A stretch of DNA of 64,000 nucleotides from an uncultured Clostridia bacterium (GTDB lineage Bacteria > Bacillota > Clostridia > Lachnospirales > Lachnospiraceae): contig CALBNS010000065.1 of the NCBI GenBank assembly GCA_937896665.1, forward strand, positions 1-64,000, given 5' to 3'. Under the pieces are notes generated by a model. That model saw only the letters and a program-made list of their open reading frames with translations. It did not search any database and had not been told where the DNA came from. Position numbers and translations under genes: made by a program. Of the stretch, positions 9,234-17,282 are shown piece by piece (within the stretch, counting starts at the first letter, position 1; every line of letters starts with the position of its first letter).

Positions 9234-9925
9234 TCAAACAGTCACACGATGGGGATGAGAAGGCAAGGGAACAGCTGGTTGAAGAAAACATCGGGCTAGT
9301 GTGGTGTGTTGTGAAACGTTTTTACGGGCGAGGTGTGGAGCCCGAGGATTTGTTTCAAATCGGAAGCATCGGATTACTGAAAGCAATTGATAAATTTGAT
9401 ATCGCTTACGAAGTGAAGTTTTCAACCTATGCAGTTCCAATGATATCAGGTGAAATTCGAAGATTTTTGCGAGACGACGGGATGATTAAGGTAAGCCGTT
9501 CCTTAAAGGAACTGGCTTACCGGGCATATCTGACAAAAGAAAAAATGCAGGAGAAGGCAGGACGTGAACCGACACTTGAGGAATTGGCAGAAGAAATGCA
9601 GATTGAAAAGGAAGAACTTGTTATGGCAATGGAGGCAAGTGGAGAGGTAGAATCCCTGCATAAACCGATTTATCAGAAAGACGGAAATGAAATTGAACTG
9701 ATGGATAAATTGGAAGAAGCAGACGTTCAGGAAGAGAAATTGCTAAACAGAATGCTTCTTGCGCAATTACTTGATGAATTGAACAAAGAAGAGAGACAAT
9801 TGATTTATCTGCGTTATTTTTCAAACAAGACACAGACCCAGGTTGGAAAAATCATGGGAATTTCTCAGGTACAGGTTTCTCGTTTAGAAAAGAAAATTTT
9901 AAAACATCTGCGGGAAAAAATATAA
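9212..9925 (+). CDS. sigF: RNA polymerase sigma-F factor (SpoIIAC)
   Basis: The first forespore-specific sigma factor. At 237 aa it has region 2 (EPEDLFQIGSIGLLKAIDKFD, about 45-65, and YAVPMISGEIRRFLRDDG), region 3, and a region 4 helix-turn-helix near the C-terminus (TQTQVGKIMGISQVQVSRLE). SpoIIAB should bind it directly. It starts inside the end of spoIIAB. A sigma-G-type promoter begins 2 bp after its stop codon, where the next sporulation operon starts. Confidence 0.95.
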   Translation: MEHTIALIKQSHDGDEKAREQLVEENIGLVWCVVKRFYGRGVEPEDLFQIGSIGLLKAIDKFDIAYEVKFSTYAVPMISGEIRRFLRDDGMIKVSRSLKELAYRAYLTKEKMQEKAGREPTLEELAEEMQIEKEELVMAMEASGEVESLHKPIYQKDGNEIELMDKLEEADVQEEKLLNRMLLAQLLDELNKEERQLIYLRYFSNKTQTQVGKIMGISQVQVSRLEKKILKHLREKI

Positions 9926-9927
9926 AG

Positions 9928-9956
9928 GTATAATTTGTGAAAAAGGCTCCATAATA
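9928..9956 (+). promoter_or_regulatory. Candidate sigma-G (or sigma-F) promoter of the spoVA operon
   Basis: GTATA at 9928-9932 and CATAATA at 9950-9956 are 17 bp apart. This fits the forespore sigma factor pattern (about G-ATA, 17-18 bp, CATnnTA). Its position, between sigF and the spoVA genes, is where a late-forespore promoter is expected. Functional assignment is inference. Confidence 0.6.
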
Positions 9957-9983
9957 ATCCGTAAATGAAGGGAAGGTGACATT

Positions 9984-10151
9984 ATGGAGAGGGCAAGAAG
10001 AAAAATTCGAATCTGTCTGCTTTGTGTGATATTTGCAGCAATTGTTGTAGGTCTTCTTTATTATTACTATGAATTGCAGGGAGATATGGCTGTTGATGAG
10101 GGAACTTTAGTTAGCAATGTTTATTCGGGAATCAGAACATTATGGCAGTAA
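9984..10151 (+). CDS. 55-aa membrane ORF leading the spoVA operon
   Basis: MERARRKIRI then a hydrophobic helix (about residues 10-28, ending in a run of tyrosines) and a short acidic tail outside. AAGGTGA precedes the ATG. Its stop codon overlaps the spoVAA start (ATGGCAGTAA), so the two are translationally coupled, which argues that it is a real gene. I do not recognise a family. By position it should be made in the forespore with SpoVA. Confidence 0.6.
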   Translation: MERARRKIRICLLCVIFAAIVVGLLYYYYELQGDMAVDEGTLVSNVYSGIRTLWQ

Positions 10152-10804
10152 CACAGACACTTTATCTGAAGGCAGAGCAGAATGTAGAGGTAAGAAAAAG
10201 GGATATTACGCTTGGCGATATTTTGAAAATGGAGTGCCAGGATCCACATATTGTCTCCCAAATCAAGACTCTCAAATTAATTAAAGTGCCCCAAAAAGGT
10301 CAGTGCAGATATGTTGTTTCTATATTAAAAATTATTTCACGCATCCATCAAGAATATCCGAATCTGGACATCCAGAATCTGGGCTCATCGGATATCATAG
10401 TCACTTATGAGGAACAAAAGGTGCCAAATCAGTTTCTGCATATTATAAAAGGCATATTTGTTTCTATCATTGTGCTGATTGGTTCCGGATTTTCCATTAT
10501 GGCATTTAACAATGACGTAGATCTTTCAAAACTTCTTTCCCAGATTTATGAGAAGATTATGGGAAACCCGAAAGCAGGATTTGGTATACTGGAGCTTTCC
10601 TATTGTATAGGAGTTGCAGTAGGAATTTTGGTTTTTTTTAATCATTTTGGAGGAAAGCGTTTTACCGTAGACCCTACACCGATGGAGGTAGAGATGCGTT
10701 TGTATGAAAAGGACATTCAGACTACCTTGATTGAAAATTATTCGAGAAAGGAGAAGGAGTTGGATGTGGATACGACAAATTCTATTGGCGGTCATCGGAC
10801 TTAG
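10142..10804 (+). CDS. spoVAA: Stage V sporulation protein AA
   Basis: An inner spore membrane component of the SpoVA system, which moves calcium-dipicolinate into and out of the spore core. At 220 aa it has a soluble N-terminal domain with two ubiquitin-like folds in known homologues (about 1-100) and two membrane helices (about 103-122 and 152-172). It overlaps the 55-aa ORF at its start and spoVAB at its end (41 bp). Confidence 0.88.
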   Translation: MAVTQTLYLKAEQNVEVRKRDITLGDILKMECQDPHIVSQIKTLKLIKVPQKGQCRYVVSILKIISRIHQEYPNLDIQNLGSSDIIVTYEEQKVPNQFLHIIKGIFVSIIVLIGSGFSIMAFNNDVDLSKLLSQIYEKIMGNPKAGFGILELSYCIGVAVGILVFFNHFGGKRFTVDPTPMEVEMRLYEKDIQTTLIENYSRKEKELDVDTTNSIGGHRT

Positions 10805-11180
10805 CTCCGGTATGGCAGTATCAGCAGGATTGTTTTCATTCATCATTAGTCTCGGCGTAGTTTCCGATTTTGCAGACAGGACACATACAGGGGACAAAAT
10901 CCTGCTGTATGAAGACATGACGGCTATAGGAGGTATTGTAGGGAATGTTTTGTATGTCTATCAGCTTGGGCTTCCCACAATACCATTCCTGCTTGGCTTT
11001 ATCGGTTTGTTTGCGGGAATTTTTGTAGGAAGCTGGGCAATGGCGTTGGCGGAGATTCTGAATACCTTTGAAATATTTATCAGACGTGTGAAGCTGTTAA
11101 GATACGTTCCCTATATCATTTTGAGTATAGCTATTGGAAAAGGGCTTGGAGCACTTGTGTTCTTTTACAATGGCTGGTAG
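10764..11180 (+). CDS. spoVAB: Stage V sporulation protein AB
   Basis: A 138-aa integral membrane protein with four or so helices. It partners SpoVAA. I chose ATG 10764 (MWIRQILLAVIGLSSG...) because GGAGAAGGAG lies directly before it and the family begins here; a longer frame from 10731 only adds the basic tail of spoVAA read out of frame. Confidence 0.88.
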   Translation: MWIRQILLAVIGLSSGMAVSAGLFSFIISLGVVSDFADRTHTGDKILLYEDMTAIGGIVGNVLYVYQLGLPTIPFLLGFIGLFAGIFVGSWAMALAEILNTFEIFIRRVKLLRYVPYIILSIAIGKGLGALVFFYNGW

Positions 11181-11196
11181 TCAAGGAGGAAAGAGT

Positions 11197-11652
11197 ATGA
11201 AGGACATGAATCAGCAACAATACGAGGCATATGTCAAGCAGAAGACACCGATGCACAATGTATATGTAAATATGGCAAAAGCATTTGTAACAGGAGGTAT
11301 TATCTGTGTATTTGGTCAGGTAATATTAAATTATTGTAAAAATCTTGGAATCAGCGAGGAAATCGCAGGCTCATGGACCTCACTGATTCTGGTACTTCTA
11401 AGTGTGCTTCTGACAGGATTTAATATTTATCCACAGATTGCAAAATGGGGAGGTGCAGGGGCACTGGTGCCGATTACCGGATTTGCCAATTCTGTGGCGG
11501 CGCCTGCCATCGAATATAAGAAAGAAGGACAGGTGTTTGGAATTGGCTGTAAAATCTTTACAATCGCCGGGCCGGTAATTTTATACGGAATATTTACTAG
11601 TTGGGCGTTAGGTTTCTTATATTGGCTTGGAAAGTTGGCAGGCATTGTGTAA
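11197..11652 (+). CDS. spoVAC: Stage V sporulation protein AC
   Basis: A 151-aa membrane protein of the SpoVA DPA channel; SpoVAC homologues act as a mechanosensitive channel during germination. It has an N-terminal polar stretch, then helices including VTGGIICVFGQVIL and the glycine-rich GGAGALVPITGFANSV segment shared with SpoVAE. ATG 11197 follows AAGGAGGAAAG; the in-frame upstream ATG 11134 lies inside spoVAB. Confidence 0.93.
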   Translation: MKDMNQQQYEAYVKQKTPMHNVYVNMAKAFVTGGIICVFGQVILNYCKNLGISEEIAGSWTSLILVLLSVLLTGFNIYPQIAKWGGAGALVPITGFANSVAAPAIEYKKEGQVFGIGCKIFTIAGPVILYGIFTSWALGFLYWLGKLAGIV

Positions 11653-11719
11653 ATGTCAGGCGAGTGAGGTGAAAAGTTATGGAAGATAAGTGGAATATAG
11701 GACAGGGAGGCGGCATGCG

Positions 11720-12733
11720 ATGATTAATCAGATGAAAGGTGCACAGAGTATTGCATTTACGGAAAGTCCTTATATCATGAGCAGCAGTTCGATTGTCGGG
11801 AAAAAGGAGAGTGAAGGACCACTGGGAAAGAAATTCGACCTGACATCCGATGATGATTTGTTTGGCGAGGACAGTTGGGAAATGGCAGAAAGTACAATGC
11901 AGAAGATGGCATGTCAGATGGCAATGAAAAAGTCAGGACAGCTGACAGAAAAGGTAAGATATCTGTTCGGAGGGGATTTGCTACGTCAGGGAGTTGCTAC
12001 CTCTATGGGCGTAGCAGACCTGCAGATTCCTCTGTTTGGTCTGTTTGGGGCGTGTTCCACATCGGGGGAAGCAATTGCGCTTGGTTCTATGAGTGTAGCC
12101 GCAGGATATGCAGATATGGTCCTTGCAGTTACTTCCAGTCACTTTGGAAGTGCCGAAAAGGAATTTCGTTTTCCGCTGGGCTATGCAAACCAGAGACCAT
12201 TATCGGCACAGTGGACTGTCACTGGAAGTGGGGCATTTTTGATAGGAAGAGAGAAAAGCCATGTACGCGTTGCAGGTGTTACCATCGGAAAAATCGTGGA
12301 TTACGGACTAAAGGATTCGCAGAATATGGGTGCATGTATGGCTCCTGCCGCCTGTGATACTATTTTACAGAACTTACAGGATTTTGGAAGAAACGAGTCA
12401 GATTATGACCGGATTATCACAGGCGATTTGGGATATGTAGGGCAAAGTATTCTGTTTGATTTAATCAGGAAAAATGGAAAGGATATTAAACAGAATCATA
12501 TGGACTGTGGTATGGTTATTTTTGACCAACAGACGCAGGATACACATGCCGGAGGAAGCGGCTGTGGATGCGCAGCCGTGACATTGTCTTCTTATATTTT
12601 ACCAAAACTGGAAAAAGGCGAATGGAAAAGAATTTTATTCGTACCAACGGGAGCGCTGATGTCTACAGTCAGCTATAATGAGGGCGAAAGCGTACCGGGA
12701 ATTGCACATGGAATCGTATTGGAGCACTGTTAG
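11720..12733 (+). CDS. spoVAD: Stage V sporulation protein AD
   Basis: A thiolase-fold protein that binds dipicolinic acid on the outside of the spore inner membrane. It is 337 aa from ATG 11720. Motifs are GACSTSGEAIALGSM (about 110-124) and GGSGCGCAA near the C-terminus. The ribosome site GGGAGG is at 11705-11710. A GTG at 11690 is an alternative start. A 14-codon frame (ATG 11679) ends with TGA overlapping this ATG (ATGA), hinting at translational coupling. Confidence 0.92.
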   Translation: MINQMKGAQSIAFTESPYIMSSSSIVGKKESEGPLGKKFDLTSDDDLFGEDSWEMAESTMQKMACQMAMKKSGQLTEKVRYLFGGDLLRQGVATSMGVADLQIPLFGLFGACSTSGEAIALGSMSVAAGYADMVLAVTSSHFGSAEKEFRFPLGYANQRPLSAQWTVTGSGAFLIGREKSHVRVAGVTIGKIVDYGLKDSQNMGACMAPAACDTILQNLQDFGRNESDYDRIITGDLGYVGQSILFDLIRKNGKDIKQNHMDCGMVIFDQQTQDTHAGGSGCGCAAVTLSSYILPKLEKGEWKRILFVPTGALMSTVSYNEGESVPGIAHGIVLEHC

Positions 12734-12745
12734 GAGGAGAGAACA

Positions 12746-13102
12746 ATGGACTATTTTAATGCATTTTGGATTGGTGGTTTAATCTGTGCATTGGTTCAGA
12801 TTTTACTAGACAGGACAAAATTGATGCCGGGAAGGGTAATGGTGCTTTTGGTTTGTACTGGAGCTATTCTGGGGTTCATAAATATTTACGAGCCATTTAC
12901 AAAATTTGCTGGCGCAGGTGCCAGTGTTCCACTACTGGGATTCGGCAATGTGTTATGGAAAGGTGTTAAAGAGGCAATTGAAAAAGAAGGCTTTATCGGG
13001 ATATTTATGGGTGGCTTTAAAGCCAGTGCAGTTGGAATTTCCGCTGCCTTGATTTTCGGTTATCTTGCCTCGTTGATCTTTGAACCGAAAATGAAAAAGT
13101 AA
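12746..13102 (+). CDS. spoVAE: Stage V sporulation protein AE
   Basis: A 118-aa membrane protein with about three helices; it has the GAGASVPLLGFGNVLWKG segment typical of SpoVAE, related to SpoVAC. It is the last gene of the spoVA operon and follows spoVAD by 12 bp with an AGGAGAGAAC ribosome site. Confidence 0.92.
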   Translation: MDYFNAFWIGGLICALVQILLDRTKLMPGRVMVLLVCTGAILGFINIYEPFTKFAGAGASVPLLGFGNVLWKGVKEAIEKEGFIGIFMGGFKASAVGISAALIFGYLASLIFEPKMKK

Positions 13103-13218
13103 GTAAAATTTATTTAAAACTTCGGTAATAATATGAAAAATTTATTGTGTTTTCCAAGGGATAATGTTATGGTTAAAGAGGTTAGGTTAAATTTTTGAAA
13201 ATTTGGAGGAAACAACCT

Positions 13219-14856
13219 ATGAATTACACCAGAATACTTATCCCTTTTGTTGGGGGACTAGGAATGTTCATTTATGGTATGCAGATTATGGCCCAGGGCT
13301 TGGAAAATGCTGCAGGAACCAAAATGAAATCGTTGCTTGAGGCATTGACGAAGAATAAATTTCTAGGGGTACTGCTGGGAGCGTTTATCACGGCAGTAAT
13401 CCAGAGTTCATCAGCTACGACGGTTATGGTAGTTGGTTTCGTAAATGCAGGGATTATGAATTTAACACAGGCTATGGGCGTTATTATGGGTGCCAATATT
13501 GGTACAACAATAACAGGCTGGCTTGTATCCAGTGCAGAATGGGCGGAGTTTTTAAGCCCAAGTTCACTTGCACCAATTGCTATTATGCTCGGTGTAGTTG
13601 TGATGTTGACCGGCAAGAGACGTTCTTCAAAGGATATGGCAAGCATTATTGTAGGGTTTGGTCTTTTATTTGTAGGTATTTCAACAATGTCAGACGCAGT
13701 AGACCCGTTGAAAGAGTCAGAAGCATTTTGCAATCTGTTTGTTACATTAGGTGGCAATCCTATTTTAGGTATTTTGGCAGGTGCAGGTGTAACAGCAATT
13801 ATCCAAAGTTCATCGGCATCGGTTGGGATTCTGCAGAGTCTTGCTGCTGCAGGTCTCGTACCATTCAATGCTGCAATTTATATTATCATGGGACAGAATA
13901 TTGGTACTTGTGTGACTGCAATGATGTCTAGTATGGGGGCAAAGAAAAATGCAAGAACTGCGGCACTTATGCACTTGTTATTTAATATTGTTGGAACAAT
14001 TATTTTCAGTGTTGCAGCAATTGCATTCTTTACGATTGTAAATCCTGTCTGGGGACATGGACTGATTTCACAGACCCAGATCAGTACGGCACACACAATC
14101 TTCAATATTGGAACGACAGTATTATTATTCCCTGCTTCTAATCTGATTATCAAGTTCGCAAAACGCATTGGTGGCGTAAAAGAAGGAGCGGAAGGAGAAA
14201 ATGTTGTTTCACTTGACGACAGAATCCTTGAGACTCCTGCTTTTGCCTTACAGGCAACAGTCAGTGAAGTTGCACGCATGGGAGAAGTAGTAAAAGATAC
14301 ATTAGAAATTACAAAAGACGTATTATTTACCCGGAAAGATGAAGATATTAGGCAGCTAAAAGAAGATGAAGATGTTGTAGATAAGATGAGTGCTGCAATT
14401 ACAGCATATTCATTGAAACTTACAGGGCTTCAGATTAGTGAGAAAGAGCATCAGCATATAACACATCTGCTTCAGATTGTATCTGATATGGAGCGTGTAA
14501 GCGATTATTGTGAGAATATCTCAGAATTCGCAGAAGATTTGCGTGAGAAGAAAATTGCATTCTCAGAGACTGGAACAAAGGAATTAAAAGAGATGGTTAA
14601 TGTGTGTGCAGAAAGCTTTTATTATGCACTAGAAGCATTTGTGGAAAACAGCAAAGAAAAGGCATTGAAAGTTATTGAGAGAGAGACGGTGGCTGATGAA
14701 TTGGAAATCAGACTTCGTTCAAAACATATCAAACGACTGGCTAATAATCAGTGTAACACAGAAGCAGGTATTGTATTCTTAGATTCGATTACCTGTCTGG
14801 AGAGAATTTCAGATCATGCAAGAAACATAGCAGAAGAAGTATTAGAACAAATGTAG
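13219..14856 (+). CDS. Na/Pi cotransporter family protein with C-terminal PhoU domain
   Basis: A sodium-coupled phosphate transporter (type II/NptA-YjbB family), 545 aa. The two inverted Na/Pi repeats carry the signature QSSS: QSSSATTVMVVGFVNAG (about 65) and QSSSASVGILQSLAAAG (about 195). About eight membrane helices precede a cytoplasmic PhoU-like helical domain (about 345-545) with ERVSDYCENISE and ERISDHARNIAEE. ATG 13219 follows TTTGGAGGAAAC; an in-frame TTG at 13195 is less likely. Direction of transport in vivo (uptake or efflux) cannot be decided. A pst operon lies 4 kb downstream. Confidence 0.9.
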   Translation: MNYTRILIPFVGGLGMFIYGMQIMAQGLENAAGTKMKSLLEALTKNKFLGVLLGAFITAVIQSSSATTVMVVGFVNAGIMNLTQAMGVIMGANIGTTITGWLVSSAEWAEFLSPSSLAPIAIMLGVVVMLTGKRRSSKDMASIIVGFGLLFVGISTMSDAVDPLKESEAFCNLFVTLGGNPILGILAGAGVTAIIQSSSASVGILQSLAAAGLVPFNAAIYIIMGQNIGTCVTAMMSSMGAKKNARTAALMHLLFNIVGTIIFSVAAIAFFTIVNPVWGHGLISQTQISTAHTIFNIGTTVLLFPASNLIIKFAKRIGGVKEGAEGENVVSLDDRILETPAFALQATVSEVARMGEVVKDTLEITKDVLFTRKDEDIRQLKEDEDVVDKMSAAITAYSLKLTGLQISEKEHQHITHLLQIVSDMERVSDYCENISEFAEDLREKKIAFSETGTKELKEMVNVCAESFYYALEAFVENSKEKALKVIERETVADELEIRLRSKHIKRLANNQCNTEAGIVFLDSITCLERISDHARNIAEEVLEQM

Positions 14857-14871
14857 AGTTAGTTACAGAGA

Positions 14872-14906
14872 AGAAAAGGGAAGTTCACTGTGAACTTCCC
14901 TTTTCT
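14872..14906. terminator. Bidirectional terminator
   Basis: AGAAAAGGGAAGTTCAC (14872-14888) is matched exactly by GTGAACTTCCCTTTTCT (14890-14906), separated by one base. The A-rich left arm and T-rich right arm let it serve both the Na/Pi gene and the convergent small gene. Confidence 0.85.
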
Positions 14907-14910
14907 GGCA

Positions 14911-15174
14911 TCATTCCTCAATAATATGAATTTCAAGATAATCAAAATCAATACTATCTACAAAATTATCTTGGTAAAATCTTGCTTTATTGTGTCTTTT
15001 AAATTCTTCGATTGTCACATCCAGCCAAATTGGTCTGCTTAAATCAAATTCATGGCAGATTTCATCTAAAGCATGAAATATTTTGTGTGTGCGGGTGTCA
15101 TTGCTCTCATCGCATATGACAGTATCGCGCAGCATTCTGTTATCTTTAAAGATTTTTCCCCATAAGCGAAACAT
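14911..15174 (-). CDS. Conserved hypothetical protein (87 aa)
   Basis: A small soluble protein, MFRLWGKIFKDNRML..., with no membrane segment and an aromatic, acidic C-terminus (DSIDFDYLEIHIIEE). The composition looks like a real protein, and it has a good ribosome site on the minus strand (CAGGAGGTATAAC just before ATG). Short proteins of this look are widespread in Lachnospiraceae, but I cannot give a function. It is convergent with the Na/Pi gene and divergent from the EIIC-like gene. Confidence 0.7.
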   Translation of the reverse strand: MFRLWGKIFKDNRMLRDTVICDESNDTRTHKIFHALDEICHEFDLSRPIWLDVTIEEFKRHNKARFYQDNFVDSIDFDYLEIHIIEE

Positions 15175-15319
15175 GTGTTATACCTCCTGATAAACCTTTT
15201 CTAAGTATATCTGCTGCGGCTGGGAAAGTAAAGGGAAATTAGTATTGCCTTTACAAAAAGAATATGATAGACTTGTCGAGTGACAAGACACATGTAAAAC
15301 AAAAAAAGAGGGAAAGGTT

Positions 15320-16384
15320 ATGCAGAAATTTAAGAAGTTAATGAATCGTATTTTTATTGAAGGCCTGACCGGGATGGCGCAGGGACTTTTTGCAACTTTG
15401 ATTGTGGGCACGATTATTCAGCAGATTGGAACACTAATCGGAGGAAATATCGGAGATACCATATTTGTGTTGGGGAAAATGGCAGCGGCAATGACGGGTG
15501 CAGGAATCGGCGTTGGAGTAGCGTACCGTTTTAAAGAAAGCCCGTTGGTTGTGTTATCTGCGGCAACTGTCGGTATGGCAGGTGCATTTGCAGGTAAACT
15601 GCTTGCCGGAGTAGTTTTGGTGGATGGTGCCATGGTATTAGCAGGACCCGGAGAACCTTTAGGGGCATTTATTGCAGCGTATATTGGAATTGAAATTGGG
15701 CATCTGGTATCAGGAAAAACAAAGGTTGATATTCTGGTAACACCGATTGTTACGCTTACAGCCGGTTCTCTTGTGGGGCTTCTGGCAGGACCACCGATTT
15801 CAGAATTTATGACGGCACTTGGAGCATTGATTAACTGGGGAACAGAACAGCAGCCATTCTTAATGGGCATTATTGTATCTGTGTTAATGGGAATGATTCT
15901 GACACTTCCAATCAGTTCCGCAGCATTGGGAGTAATTTTAAATCTTTCAGGACTTGCAGCTGGGGCTGCGACAGTCGGATGCTGCTGCAATATGGTTGGG
16001 TTTGCAGTGGCAAGCTATCGTGAAAATAAAGTCGGAGGACTGCTGGCACAGGGAATTGGAACTTCTATGTTACAGGTTCCAAACATTGTCAGAAAACCAG
16101 TCATCTGGATCCCGGCAATTTTATCGAGCGCAATTTTGGGGCCGGTAGGGACAATGGTACTTCACATGACAAATAATGCAACCGGATCCGGTATGGGAAC
16201 AGCAGGACTTGTAGGTCAGATTATGACATGGCAGACCATGACGGCAGTGGAGCCACAGATGGTTGTATTTATCAAAATCCTTGCAATTCAGGTTATTCTG
16301 CCTGCAGTCTTAACATTATTGATATCTGAGTTTATGAGAAGAAAAGGTTGGATTAAAGAAGGCGATATGAAGTTAGAATTATAA
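15320..16384 (+). CDS. Stand-alone PTS EIIC-like membrane protein
   Basis: A 354-aa polytopic membrane protein of the PTS_EIIC_2 type, with about ten hydrophobic, Gly/Ala-rich helices (for example GAGIGVGVAYRFKESPLV and GLAAGAATVGCCCNMVGFAV). No EIIA, EIIB or HPr gene is nearby, so it cannot be placed in a known sugar phosphotransferase system. Its substrate is unknown. GAGGGAAAGG precedes ATG 15320. Confidence 0.8.
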   Translation: MQKFKKLMNRIFIEGLTGMAQGLFATLIVGTIIQQIGTLIGGNIGDTIFVLGKMAAAMTGAGIGVGVAYRFKESPLVVLSAATVGMAGAFAGKLLAGVVLVDGAMVLAGPGEPLGAFIAAYIGIEIGHLVSGKTKVDILVTPIVTLTAGSLVGLLAGPPISEFMTALGALINWGTEQQPFLMGIIVSVLMGMILTLPISSAALGVILNLSGLAAGAATVGCCCNMVGFAVASYRENKVGGLLAQGIGTSMLQVPNIVRKPVIWIPAILSSAILGPVGTMVLHMTNNATGSGMGTAGLVGQIMTWQTMTAVEPQMVVFIKILAIQVILPAVLTLLISEFMRRKGWIKEGDMKLEL

Positions 16385-16409
16385 ACTTTATAAAAAAACT
16401 GTGAATTCT

Positions 16410-16438
16410 ATGACAGCTTTTGTGCAATATGCTATAAT
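16410..16438 (+). promoter_or_regulatory. Promoter of the alarmone synthetase gene
   Basis: ATGACA (16410-16415), a 17-bp spacer ending in TGC (extended -10), and TATAAT (16433-16438). It lies 66 bp before the gene start. Confidence 0.7.
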
Positions 16439-16503
16439 ACAATTGAATACAGAGTAACACTTTATGAATGTATGTACTCGAAAAAAGATAGGAGAATTAT
16501 TAG

Positions 16504-17142
16504 ATGCAGGATGCAATCAAAAGTTATGAAGATGTTGACAGTTGGAAAACAATTATGTTTTTATATAACGCAGCATTAAAAGAAGTAGGCACAAAGCTGG
16601 AAATTCTGAATGATGAGTTTCAGCATGTACATAGGTATAATCCGATTGAACATATTAAGAAACGTATTAAGACACCGGAAAGCATTGTGAAAAAGCTGAA
16701 ACGATACGGACACGAGACCTCCATTGAGAATATGGTAAAATATGTGAATGATATCGCAGGTGTGCGTTTGATTTGTTCCTTTACTTCAGATATATACCGA
16801 CTGGCTGCAATGATTGGAAATCAAAGTGATTTAAAAGTCCTTTCGATTAAGGACTACATTAAGAATCCGAAAGAAAGTGGTTACAAGAGTTATCATATGC
16901 TGGTAACAGTGCCGATCTTTTTGTCGGACAGTGTGGTAGATGCCAAGGTAGAGATTCAGATTAGGACTATTGCGATGGATTTCTGGGCAAGCTTGGAACA
17001 TAAGATTTATTATAAATTTGAAGGAAATGCACCGGCATACATTAGTGAAGAACTGAAAGAATGTGCTGATATGGTGGCACAGCTGGATGAGAGAATGTTA
17101 TCGTTGAACGAAGCAATTTTAGAGTGCCTTAAGCAGAAATAA
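16504..17142 (+). CDS. relQ: Small alarmone synthetase, RelQ/YjbM type
   Basis: A 212-aa single-domain (p)ppGpp synthetase. It transfers pyrophosphate from ATP to GDP or GTP. Conserved features are RIKTPESIVKKLKRYG (about 58-73), NDIAGVRLIC (about 86-95, Mg-binding D), SGYKSYHML (about 122-130), and EIQIRTIAMDFWASLEHKIYYK (about 145-166, E and H). There is no HD hydrolase domain, and the length matches RelQ. It is preceded by its own promoter and followed by a terminator, so it is monocistronic. Confidence 0.93.
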   Translation: MQDAIKSYEDVDSWKTIMFLYNAALKEVGTKLEILNDEFQHVHRYNPIEHIKKRIKTPESIVKKLKRYGHETSIENMVKYVNDIAGVRLICSFTSDIYRLAAMIGNQSDLKVLSIKDYIKNPKESGYKSYHMLVTVPIFLSDSVVDAKVEIQIRTIAMDFWASLEHKIYYKFEGNAPAYISEELKECADMVAQLDERMLSLNEAILECLKQK

Positions 17143-17143
17143 A

Positions 17144-17171
17144 AGGATTCCGCATGCGGAATTCTTTTTTT
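17144..17171 (+). terminator. Terminator of relQ
   Basis: AGGATTCCGC and GCGGAATTCT form a hairpin with one mismatch (17144-17165) followed by seven T residues. Confidence 0.85.
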
Positions 17172-17208
17172 ACATAGATTTAACTTGCTTTTGGTTTTAG
17201 ATTTTACA
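17169..17208 (+). promoter_or_regulatory. Possible Pho-box repeats upstream of pstS
   Basis: TTTACA (17169-17174), TTTAAC (17179-17184), TTTGGT (17190-17195) and TTTACA (17203-17208) recur every 10-13 bp, as PhoP/PhoB sites do. AT-richness makes this weak evidence; the linked two-component pair supports it. Confidence 0.3.
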
Positions 17209-17282
17209 TATCACCTTTATGATAAGCATTGTGAAGAGAAACACATGAAAAAAAATCAGAATCAGAAGAGGAGATTAAGATT

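Noticed and set aside
13272..13868. 198-codon minus-strand frame inside the Na/Pi gene
   Set aside because: Shadow frame of a well-supported membrane protein; Pro/Ile/Thr-rich antisense translation without a ribosome site.
17169..17208. Firm assignment of Pho boxes before pstS
   Set aside because: Hexamers are loose and the region is AT-rich; listed only with low confidence.
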